The notes under the pieces: model-generated
What the model was told of the DNA's origin: nothing
The model's input: the letters and a program-made list of their open reading frames with translations, nothing else
Database searches by the model: none
Made by a program: the position numbers and the translations under genes
Shown: positions 1 to 5,615 of the stretch, in pieces
Layout: every line of letters starts with the position of its first letter
How positions within the stretch are numbered: position 1 is the first letter of the stretch
DNA from: Candidatus Hydrogenedentota bacterium
GTDB lineage: Bacteria > Hydrogenedentota > Hydrogenedentia > Hydrogenedentales > SLHB01
NCBI GenBank assembly: GCA_007136375.1
Contig: SLHB01000060.1
Span: forward strand, 1 to 5,615
Direction of reading: 5' to 3'
Length of the DNA: 5,615 nt

Positions 1-2249
1 TACGCTCCGGCCGCCGCCCCGCCGGAGGCCCGTCCGTTCCCGCGAATCGCGCGGATGCGGCGGCACAGGTCCCGGTAGCGGCCCAAGGGCAAGGCGCGGC
101 CGCCGAACCGTACTTCATCGTACACGGCCAGCGCCTCCCTGGCGGGCTCATAGGGCGCGACGCCGCTGCGGCGCGCCTCCTCTAGAATTTCGCCGGCGGT
201 CCTGCCGTCCACGTCCGCGCCGCAGTGGCGCAACCGTCGGAAGACCTTATTGTAGAGCCGTATCGCCCGGATCTGGTCAGGGGTCAGACGCCCCTTGGGC
301 CGGCGGCCGAAGAACTGCAAGTCCCGCCATTGCAGGGCGAACCAGGTGGACACGCCAAAGAATCCAATGAGCGCTAGTATCGCGGGCGCCGTGGGAATCC
401 CGTCCCGGTTCAGACGGCCAAACATGGAGCCGCCCTCGCTGTCCAGCCAACCCGGCACCGCGCCGATGACGCCCGCCGTGTACTCGTGGATGTTTTCGAA
501 GCGCACCACGGGGTCGTAACCGACGACATCGCTATACCAGAACATCTTCGAACGGAGATACATCGTGCTAAAGAAGCGGGCGATATCCCCCATGAAAGTC
601 TCGTTGTCCCAGGTGTCGGATGGAGAGGGATCGAAGGTCACCCAGCCTTCTTCCGGGAAGAGGACCTCCAGCCACAAGTGCGCCATATCGGCCCGGACCA
701 CGTAAGCGGCGTCGCTTTCGTTCCAAATCCCGCCGCGGTACCCCGTGACAACGCGGGTGGGCACGCCGGCGGCGCGGAGCATCAGGGCCATGGCGCTGGC
801 GTAGAGCTCGCAATGGCCGATCTGCGTCTCATGAATGAACGTGTCGACGGGCGAATCTTCGGGCAGCGGGGGCAAATCCAAGCTATACAGGAAGCCGGCC
901 CCGAAGTAGTTCTCAATGGCCACCGCTTTTTGGTAGGCCGTTTCGGAGTCCGCGGTAATCTGCTCAACAAGATCGATGGTGCGCTGCTGAAGATCGTGCC
1001 GCGTGTAGTGCTCGTACTCCTCCTCGCCCATGAACTCGATGTACTCTTCCGGGGATTCGCCGCCCGCCTGCTGCAAGTCGGCGGGTCCAGGCTCGCCGGT
1101 CTCCGACCAGACTTCGTATTGGAGATTCCGGGGCCGCGAGCCCGACACAACCACACTGTAATCCTGGGTGCTGCTCCACGACAGGGTCGCCGATGGGGTG
1201 GAAATGGCCACAATCATGGACAGCCCCGGAATGCCGTCCGTGGGCAAGCTATCCAGGTACACCCGTTGATGCACCAAGGCCGCGTGCGGGTCCCGGACCC
1301 GCGTGCGGTAGAGGTCATGGCGCGTACGCCGGTACTCGGCTTGAGCGGGATTGTCGCGCCAACGGGGCGGCGCCTCCCGCTGCGACCAGCCGGAGCCCGT
1401 GTAGTCGGACAAGGAGGCCACGCGCCAGATGAGCGGGCCGTTGTACATGCCGTCGGGCTCTTCGGGAAACTCCACCCACATGATGGGCGAGGCGTCCCGC
1501 GTGATCTGCCCGGCGCCAAGGAGGTCCACATGCTCGGACAATCCCGTGGTCGCGAAGGGGCTGGCGTCGCTGCGGCCCAGGATACCGGCCTCGGTCCGCG
1601 GGGTGATGTAGAAGAACACGGCGGTGAGCGCGAGCATCAGGAGGGTGACGCCCGCGATGGACAGCGTCAGGCCCGATTGCGCCAACGTGCGCACGGGCTT
1701 GAAGACGCCCCGCGCGGCCTGCGCGAGGGGCACGACGGACGCGGGAGACTGGTGCTTGGGCTTCCGCGCCTCGCTGTACGTTTGCAGCAGAACGAAGGCG
1801 CCGACGGCGCTGACCATGAACAGAATGAGCGCCAAGCTAATGCCCGCGTCGGGGGTGCCCACGGAAGCCGCGACGAGCATGAAGAAGGCCATCAGGAACA
1901 CGTGATAGTAGTTCCGCTCCTCTTTCGCGTGCATGAGCTCGTAGGCCTGGATATACATGACCAGCATGGTGACCGACGCCAGCAAATCGAAGGGCGCCAG
2001 GTTCATCATCATGGCGAACAAGTAGATCACCGTGAACGCGAGGCAGGCGACGGTCAGGTGGGTGGTAAGTTGACGGTACCATCGATACTTGCGGTCCAGG
2101 TACTCTCCCATGGGAACGAAGGGCAAGATGCAGAAAGGAATGAGCATGACCGCCATGCTGTATTCTTCCGTCGTGCCCAAGGCCCAGTAGCCCGCCAGGA
2201 CCATGGCCGCGGTGAACAAGCGCAGGGCGCGCTGAATGTTGTTAGACAC
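1..2249 (-). CDS. TgpA-like membrane transglutaminase (N-terminal membrane block, transglutaminase core, DUF4129-like tail), 3' end at window edge
   Basis: Reading the minus strand from a GTG at 2249 gives 749 uninterrupted codons to the window edge, and the final two visible bases are TA, so a stop may complete just outside. Hydrophobic segments lie near residues 10-26, 30-47, 63-82, 85-102, 113-132, 135-155 and 192-214. An external region of about 400 residues follows, then one more helix near 618-640 and a cytoplasmic tail. The transglutaminase core is clear: Cys480 in GHCELYASAMALMLRAAG, followed by GVPTRVVTGYRGG, His524 in AHLWLEV, and Asp540 in FDPSPS form the expected catalytic triad. 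The tail (about 660-735), with RTAGEILEEARRSG and an LAVYDEVRFGG segment, resembles DUF4129. The GTG is supported by AGAGAGG six bases upstream, and an in-frame TGA lies shortly before it. The gene overlaps the DUF58 stop by 8 bases, implying translational coupling. Relatives include Pseudomonas TgpA. The substrate is unknown; protein crosslinking, amide hydrolysis or cell-wall-related activity are all possible. Confidence 0.93.
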   Translation of the reverse strand, partial: MSNNIQRALRLFTAAMVLAGYWALGTTEEYSMAVMLIPFCILPFVPMGEYLDRKYRWYRQLTTHLTVACLAFTVIYLFAMMMNLAPFDLLASVTMLVMYIQAYELMHAKEERNYYHVFLMAFFMLVAASVGTPDAGISLALILFMVSAVGAFVLLQTYSEARKPKHQSPASVVPLAQAARGVFKPVRTLAQSGLTLSIAGVTLLMLALTAVFFYITPRTEAGILGRSDASPFATTGLSEHVDLLGAGQITRDASPIMWVEFPEEPDGMYNGPLIWRVASLSDYTGSGWSQREAPPRWRDNPAQAEYRRTRHDLYRTRVRDPHAALVHQRVYLDSLPTDGIPGLSMIVAISTPSATLSWSSTQDYSVVVSGSRPRNLQYEVWSETGEPGPADLQQAGGESPEEYIEFMGEEEYEHYTRHDLQQRTIDLVEQITADSETAYQKAVAIENYFGAGFLYSLDLPPLPEDSPVDTFIHETQIGHCELYASAMALMLRAAGVPTRVVTGYRGGIWNESDAAYVVRADMAHLWLEVLFPEEGWVTFDPSPSDTWDNETFMGDIARFFSTMYLRSKMFWYSDVVGYDPVVRFENIHEYTAGVIGAVPGWLDSEGGSMFGRLNRDGIPTAPAILALIGFFGVSTWFALQWRDLQFFGRRPKGRLTPDQIRAIRLYNKVFRRLRHCGADVDGRTAGEILEEARRSGVAPYEPAREALAVYDEVRFGGRALPLGRYRDLCRRIRAIRGNGRASGGAAAGA

Positions 2250-3309
2250 GGCTGACCTCTCTTGGGTTGATCACCCGCACACCCGGAAGGGGACTCTGCG
2301 TCCCCCATGACCGCGGGTCTGGCGACAGATAGATGATGGCGGCCCCATTGCCGTTCTTCGCGGCGAGGGGCCGAAACCGTCCACCTCCATCGTCGGTGGG
2401 CTCCACGCGGGCCAAGGCGTGGAGCAATTTGTTGAGTTGGGGCTGGCCTTCGCCCTCGCCGATTTGGACGCCCGGGGTCTCAAGCCCCACGGCAAACCGT
2501 CGCTTGAGCAGCATGGCGCCAATGGACGCGGCAAGCTCAACGCATTCCTCGAAGATATCCTCAAACCCGTCAAGACTCGGCAACGCCCGCGTGTCCAGGA
2601 CGATGAGCACGGTGCGGGCGCTTTCCACCTCAAGTTCGCGCACCACCAAACTGCCAACGCGCGCGCTGGAGCGCCATGCAATATGGCGGGTGTCGTCGCC
2701 AGGAACATATTCGCGCAAGCTGAAGAAATCCGTCCCGTCGGTCAACGCCCGTTGGGGCGTGTGGCCGCTGTTGTCGTCCCGATGAGCCACGGCGACATTG
2801 ACGGGACCTACGCGGGGAAACACCACAACCTCCCGCTCTATGTCCCGAACGGCGGCGCGCTCGACGAGACCAAAGGGGAAAGCGGTGACCAGGCGAACCG
2901 CGGGCATGGGGGCGATGCCGCGTTTGTCGAAACGGTGGGCGATGTGAAGGTAGGCCGCGCTTTGAGCGGGAATGCGGAGGATATGGCCGAGAGCCTGGCC
3001 GCCGTCGTGCTCCACGCGGACGGACAAGGCCGGCCAAAACCGCTTGTTGTTGGTCACCTTCACGGTGATAAGCGCTTCTTGGCCCCGGTGAACGCTTTCC
3101 GGCGTCTCCCGCTCCACTTCGACGTTCCGCAGCAGTGGCCGGCTCAACGCGAAGGACAAAACAAGAAAGCTAAGCAGTCCACCAAAGACGATGTACAGCA
3201 GATTGGCGCCTGTGTTCCACGCGGCAAGCAACACCAGCAGGCTGATCACCATAAAGGCGTAGCCTGACATACGGATGCGCCGCGTCACTTTGCGCGATTG
3301 GTTGACCAT
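2242..3309 (-). CDS. DUF58 family membrane protein (VWA-like core)
   Basis: This 355-residue protein starts with a basic stretch (RKVTRRIR), followed by two hydrophobic helices near residues 16-33 and 35-55. This predicts a short hairpin anchor with the main body in the cytoplasm. Residues 64-170 look like the beta-rich domain seen before DUF58. The DUF58 signature is at 194-217: DFFSLREYVPGDD, then RHIAWRSSAR, matching the family pattern R-x-Y-x-x-G-D-x-x-R-x-I-x-W. A VWA-like strand follows (VLIVLDTRALPS, 234-245), but the metal-site pattern DxSxS is not kept; the sequence there is DTRAL, so classical MIDAS metal binding is doubtful. The ATG lies 3 bases after the MoxR stop with only a weak GGTG upstream, so translation probably depends on coupling to the MoxR gene. 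DUF58 proteins are regularly encoded beside MoxR ATPases and are presumed partners of them. The exact biochemical role is not established from sequence. Confidence 0.94.
   Translation of the reverse strand: MVNQSRKVTRRIRMSGYAFMVISLLVLLAAWNTGANLLYIVFGGLLSFLVLSFALSRPLLRNVEVERETPESVHRGQEALITVKVTNNKRFWPALSVRVEHDGGQALGHILRIPAQSAAYLHIAHRFDKRGIAPMPAVRLVTAFPFGLVERAAVRDIEREVVVFPRVGPVNVAVAHRDDNSGHTPQRALTDGTDFFSLREYVPGDDTRHIAWRSSARVGSLVVRELEVESARTVLIVLDTRALPSLDGFEDIFEECVELAASIGAMLLKRRFAVGLETPGVQIGEGEGQPQLNKLLHALARVEPTDDGGGRFRPLAAKNGNGAAIIYLSPDPRSWGTQSPLPGVRVINPREVSRV
2256..2262 (-). promoter_or_regulatory. Shine-Dalgarno for the transglutaminase gene
   Basis: The minus strand reads AGAGAGG, then six bases, then GTG at 2249. 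It lies inside the last codons of the DUF58 gene. It decides the start, because no ATG is available in this frame between the upstream TGA and the GTG. Confidence 0.7.
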
Positions 3310-3312
3310 AGT

Positions 3313-4260
3313 CTACACCGGCACAGGCACCCGGCTCACGATTTCGTTAATCACGTTGACGCGCTCGCGAGCGGCCGCCCCGGGCGTCGTCCCCCTCGAC
3401 TTCACCAGGATGCGGTGGGCCAGCACGGGGACCGCCATGGACTTGACGTCGTCCGGACTCGAATAGTCCCGCGCCTCGATCAACGCGCGGGCCTGACAGG
3501 CCTCGTACAACGCCACCGAGGAGCGCGGACTGGCGCCCAGTTGGACGTGCTCGTGCTCGCGGGTGCCTTGAATAATCTCCAGGATATACTGGGCCACGCT
3601 GTCATCGACCTGCACTTCTTCCACTTTCCGTTGCAGCGCGATCACCTCGTCGGCCGTGAGGACGGGCTGGAGGGCGCTTAGCGTCCGGCGCGGATCCCGG
3701 CGCCGCATAATGTGGAGCTCGTCCTCGCCCCCCGGATACCCTATCTCGATGCGGATCATGAACCGGTCGAGCTGCGATTCGGGCAAAATATACGTGCCCT
3801 CGTACTCGATGGGGTTCTGCGTCGCAAGGACCATGAACGGATTGGGCAACTCCCGCGTGACGCCGTCCACGGACACCTGGGATTCGCTCATGGCTTCAAG
3901 GAGAGCGCTCTGCGTCTTCGGCGGCGTCCGGTTGACCTCGTCGGCCAGCACCACGTTGGAAAAGATGGGGCCGGGCCGAAACTCGAACTCGTTGCTGCGC
4001 GGGTTCAGGATAGACACGCCGAGGATGTCCGTGGGCAGCATGTCGCTGGTGAACTGAATCCGATGGAACGCGCAATCTATGGAGCGGGCCAGGCCTTGGG
4101 CCAAGGTCGTCTTGCCTATGCCCGGCACATCCTCGATAAGCACGTGCCCCTTGGCCAACAACCCCACGAGACAGAGCTTGACGACCTCCCGCTTTCCATA
4201 CACGACTTGCTCGATGTTGTCGACCAACCGGCTTACCTGCTCAGCCGTCGATATTTCCAT
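3313..4260 (-). CDS. moxR: MoxR-family AAA+ ATPase
   Basis: This 315-residue protein has the full MoxR-type AAA+ set. Walker A is EDVPGIGKTT (43-52, Lys50). Walker B is VVLADEVNR (103-111, Asp107-Glu108), followed by the characteristic TPPKTQSALLEAM. Sensor 1 is ATQNP (146-150, Asn149). LPESQLDRF (159-167) is the family's conserved segment with Arg167, and the sensor-2-like region is GASPRSSVAL (242-251, Arg246). A helical lid domain forms the C-terminal third. Length is typical for the family. The ATG is preceded by AGGAG with a 7-base gap, an excellent ribosome site. It is the first gene of the tight cluster with DUF58 and the transglutaminase. MoxR ATPases are soluble hexamer-forming proteins thought to remodel or activate VWA/DUF58-type partners; that role here is inferred from family and neighbours. 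Confidence 0.96.
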   Translation of the reverse strand: MEISTAEQVSRLVDNIEQVVYGKREVVKLCLVGLLAKGHVLIEDVPGIGKTTLAQGLARSIDCAFHRIQFTSDMLPTDILGVSILNPRSNEFEFRPGPIFSNVVLADEVNRTPPKTQSALLEAMSESQVSVDGVTRELPNPFMVLATQNPIEYEGTYILPESQLDRFMIRIEIGYPGGEDELHIMRRRDPRRTLSALQPVLTADEVIALQRKVEEVQVDDSVAQYILEIIQGTREHEHVQLGASPRSSVALYEACQARALIEARDYSSPDDVKSMAVPVLAHRILVKSRGTTPGAAARERVNVINEIVSRVPVPV

Positions 4261-4267
4261 TCATGGG

Positions 4268-4272
4268 CTCCT
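4268..4272 (-). promoter_or_regulatory. Shine-Dalgarno for the MoxR ATPase gene
   Basis: The minus strand reads AGGAG, seven bases, then ATG at 4260. Another ATG at 4264 is out of frame and too close to this site, so 4260 is the preferred start. Confidence 0.8.
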
Positions 4273-4319
4273 ATGCCGAAACCGCGCCCCGCAATTGTGT
4301 GGCTCCGCCGCCTTGTCCT

Positions 4320-4437
4320 CTGTCAACTGGAACCCCAAAACGCTCCGGGCGGTCCGTCGCCTGGCGTTAGCAAAGACCGCCGAATCCCAGTATAACGCCG
4401 ATTACATTCGAAGTACAGACATTTGGCCAGTTAACAA
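4320..4437 (-). other. Nested inverted repeats with pseudoknot topology in the intergenic gap
   Basis: Three pairings are visible on the transcribed strand. An outer helix pairs TTGTTAACTGG (4437-4427) with CCAGTTGACAG (4330-4320): 11 pairs, two of them G-U. Inside it, GGCGTTA (4399-4393) pairs with TAACGCC (4369-4363), and GGCGGTC (4381-4375) pairs with GACCGCC (4354-4348). The two inner pairs are interleaved, giving H-type pseudoknot geometry with connecting stretches of 11, 5 and 8 bases; read instead as alternatives, they could form a switch. The element begins 17 bases after the PHP-like gene's stop and ends about 60 bases before the MoxR start. The pairings are read directly; function as RNA or as a protein-binding operator is inference, and chance is possible given the GC-rich arms. 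Confidence 0.35.
4389..4394 (-). promoter_or_regulatory. Candidate -10 element upstream of the MoxR operon
   Basis: The minus strand carries TATACT, one base from the sigma-70 -10 consensus. A 17-base spacer puts the -35 position on TGTACT (4412-4417), which matches the consensus only weakly. Transcription would begin near 4382 and give a leader of about 120 bases. This element overlaps one arm of an inverted repeat (4393-4399), so it conflicts with the idea that the whole repeat set is transcribed from it. Confidence 0.35.
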
Positions 4438-4454
4438 GCGGACCTATCCTCTCC

Positions 4455-5615
4455 TTAGCGGACAAAGACACCGACCGCTTCCAGCACGCCGGCGGGCGCT
4501 ACATCCGGCGTCAATCCCGCAAGCCGGTTCGCCGCCCGGGGCTCCAGGGCTTCGCCCAACCGCGCGAAAAAGGCGTTCCGCTCATGGGGTTGGGGAAACG
4601 CCTCCATCGCCCAGGGGCTCAAGTACCCCATCCCGGCTTCGGCGCTCATCACCGTGTGGGCGTATTGAATGTAAGCGCCCTCCAAGAAGGCGGAGACAAC
4701 GGGCTGGAGCTCGGGCGCCGAGAAGTCATCGGTAAAGCGCTGGCCAAAAGCGTTCATTTCCGTGCCCACGACAATGGGCAGGCCCCGATCCATCGCCTTC
4801 TCCACGACCTCGTACAGGTTGCAGACTTTGGTTCGCTTGACCTGGGGATCCGCGATGTTCCAATTCCGGTCGGGAATGATGTTGACGGCCGCCGTGCCCA
4901 CTTCCTCGTGCAAGTCGAGCAGCTCGTCCAAGGCCTGCTCACCGGGACTCGTTCCATCCAGCCAAGTCGCCGTGGGAATGGCGCCGGCTTCCAGGGCGAA
5001 ACGGTTGAAGTCCGCCAGCTTGGGAAAGGCGTCACTGTCTGGAGGCACGTATCCCGGCCCGCCTTGTTTCATCATTCTTGACCGGATAACGGCCTGAAAC
5101 GCGGGCGAATCCGCCTCCTTTTCCGTCACTTCCGCGGCGGTAAGCCCCAGCTTTTCAGCCCAAAACGCAGCGCGCTCGCCAGCGTCGGGGAAGATCTCCC
5201 GGGCCTTGAGTTCATAGGCCTGGCACACATGCCGTTCCGTGGCGTTGCCCTTGGGCGTCAGCGGCGCCACGTCCCGGGCGAAGTCCAGCTCAACGGGGCT
5301 CAACGCCGCGTTGACGCGGCCAATGATGCCCAAGGTCCGCTGCCGGGCCTGTTCCCGCAATTCCTCCAGGAACGCGCCCCCGGGAACAGCGCTCCGGGTG
5401 AAGCCCGTCGCCATGTGGTAAGTGATGCCCGGCTCGCCGGGGCTGGTGATTTCCCGGGACGCGAACTCTGGCACAAAGACGCGCGTCTCCAGGCCGGCGC
5501 AGGCCCGCAAGTCCAGGCGCCGCGCGGCCCCGAGAAACTCGTCCACCGCGTCGAGAACGTCGAAATCCACGATACCGGCGACGGCCAAGGCCGCGCGCCG
5601 CGCCTTCCAGGCGAA
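4455..5615 (-). CDS. PHP-like metallohydrolase domain protein, 5' end outside the window
   Basis: The frame is open from the right edge to a TAA at 4457-4455, giving 386 codons in the window. A TTG at 5588 could be read as a start, but the nine codons before it are open and the sequence there fits mid-domain, so the true start is outside. Numbering from the edge, residues 14-19 (GIVDFD) followed by VLDAVDEFLGAARR, then GLE at 41-43, resemble the second motif region of PHP phosphoesterases (usually GI-T-DHD and G-x-E). Here the histidine of DHD is phenylalanine (Phe18). TYHMATGF (His67) fits the next PHP strand. GTEMNAFGQRF (284-294) sits where a late GSDAH-like motif is expected, with Glu and Asn in place of Asp and His. 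No signal peptide can be judged without the N-terminus. Family placement is by pattern only. The substrate is unknown and the active site may be altered. It shares strand with the MoxR operon but is separated by 194 bases, so functional linkage is uncertain. Confidence 0.65.
   Translation of the reverse strand, partial: FAWKARRAALAVAGIVDFDVLDAVDEFLGAARRLDLRACAGLETRVFVPEFASREITSPGEPGITYHMATGFTRSAVPGGAFLEELREQARQRTLGIIGRVNAALSPVELDFARDVAPLTPKGNATERHVCQAYELKAREIFPDAGERAAFWAEKLGLTAAEVTEKEADSPAFQAVIRSRMMKQGGPGYVPPDSDAFPKLADFNRFALEAGAIPTATWLDGTSPGEQALDELLDLHEEVGTAAVNIIPDRNWNIADPQVKRTKVCNLYEVVEKAMDRGLPIVVGTEMNAFGQRFTDDFSAPELQPVVSAFLEGAYIQYAHTVMSAEAGMGYLSPWAMEAFPQPHERNAFFARLGEALEPRAANRLAGLTPDVAPAGVLEAVGVFVR

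Larger units (their letters stand above)
4261..4454. other. Intergenic region between the PHP-like gene and the MoxR gene
   Basis: This is the only non-coding gap in the window. It holds the -10-like TATACT, the nested inverted repeats and the MoxR ribosome site. No convincing intrinsic terminator for the PHP-like gene is visible: the best stem (4348-4381) is followed by seven bases and then only four T residues. No protein-coding frame of credible length was found in it. Confidence 0.8.

Noticed and set aside
486..2255. 589-codon plus-strand open frame, the longest closed frame in the window
   Set aside because: It lies exactly antisense and in codon register to the transglutaminase gene, whose catalytic motifs are unmistakable. 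Its product is rich in His, Gly, Arg and Gln with no recognisable domain, and its openness follows from the lack of TTA, CTA and TCA codons in the real gene.
568..2308. Several minus-strand open frames of 81-143 codons within the transglutaminase region
   Set aside because: They are in other frames than the continuous 749-codon gene and have Arg/Pro/Ser-rich, low-information products. They do not represent fragments of a broken gene.
2419..3267. 282-codon plus-strand open frame
   Set aside because: In-register antisense shadow of the DUF58 gene, with no recognisable motif.
4321..4326. Perfect TTGACA (-35 consensus) on the minus strand
   Set aside because: At 17 bases spacing the -10 position reads GCCACA, a poor match. 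The better CACAAT is 21 bases away, which is too far. The hexamer is also part of the outer inverted-repeat arm.
4348..4381. Stem GGCGGTC/GACCGCC as an intrinsic terminator for the PHP-like gene
   Set aside because: The loop is 20 bases and only a four-T run follows, after a seven-base gap, so it does not fit a normal intrinsic terminator.
3712..4395. 227-codon plus-strand open frame extending into the intergenic gap
   Set aside because: In-register antisense shadow of the MoxR gene; the part reaching into the gap shows no motif or ribosome site.
4402..4437. TTG-initiated 11-residue leader peptide after the PHP-like gene
   Set aside because: An AGG lies five bases upstream, but the frame is very short, the start is non-ATG, and there is no run of regulatory codons.
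4584..5081. 165-codon plus-strand open frame
   Set aside because: In-register antisense shadow of the PHP-like gene.
5586..5588. TTG as the true start of the PHP-like gene
   Set aside because: The frame stays open to the edge, no clear ribosome site is seen before it, and the sequence there aligns with the middle of the PHP domain, so the N-terminal motif must lie outside the window.

Overview
The window is GC-rich bacterial DNA in which every supportable gene lies on the minus strand. Read in transcription order, from right to left, it holds the 3' part of a PHP-like metallohydrolase gene, a 194-base intergenic gap, and then a tight three-gene cluster: a MoxR-family AAA+ ATPase, a DUF58 membrane protein, and a large multi-spanning membrane transglutaminase. 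The transglutaminase has the TgpA-type architecture of N-terminal membrane block, transglutaminase core, one more membrane helix and a DUF4129-like tail. It fills positions 1-2249 and is open to the left edge, with the first two bases of a possible stop codon as the last bases visible.

The three cluster genes are packed as an operon. The MoxR and DUF58 genes are separated by 3 bases, and the DUF58 and transglutaminase genes overlap by 8 bases. MoxR ATPases are thought to act as chaperone-like remodelers of partner proteins. DUF58 proteins have a von Willebrand A-like core and are the usual partner. The transglutaminase would place a Cys-His-Asp catalytic domain on the outer face of the cytoplasmic membrane. 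Together they suggest an envelope-associated module; its substrate cannot be read from the sequence.

The intergenic gap (4261-4454) is the least explained stretch. It contains a good -10-like hexamer and a nested set of inverted repeats: a long-range 11-pair helix enclosing two interleaved 7-base inverted repeats. On the transcribed strand these have the topology of an H-type pseudoknot inside a closing stem. This could be a structured leader RNA, an operator, or chance.

The organism cannot be named securely. GC-rich codon use and the MoxR/DUF58/transglutaminase set fit many bacteria. The divergent PHP-like protein loosely suggests a Planctomycetes-Verrucomicrobia-type or candidate-phylum lineage, but this is a weak guess. 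No tRNA, rRNA, mobile element, CRISPR array or origin was seen. The long plus-strand open frames are antisense shadows of the four genes.
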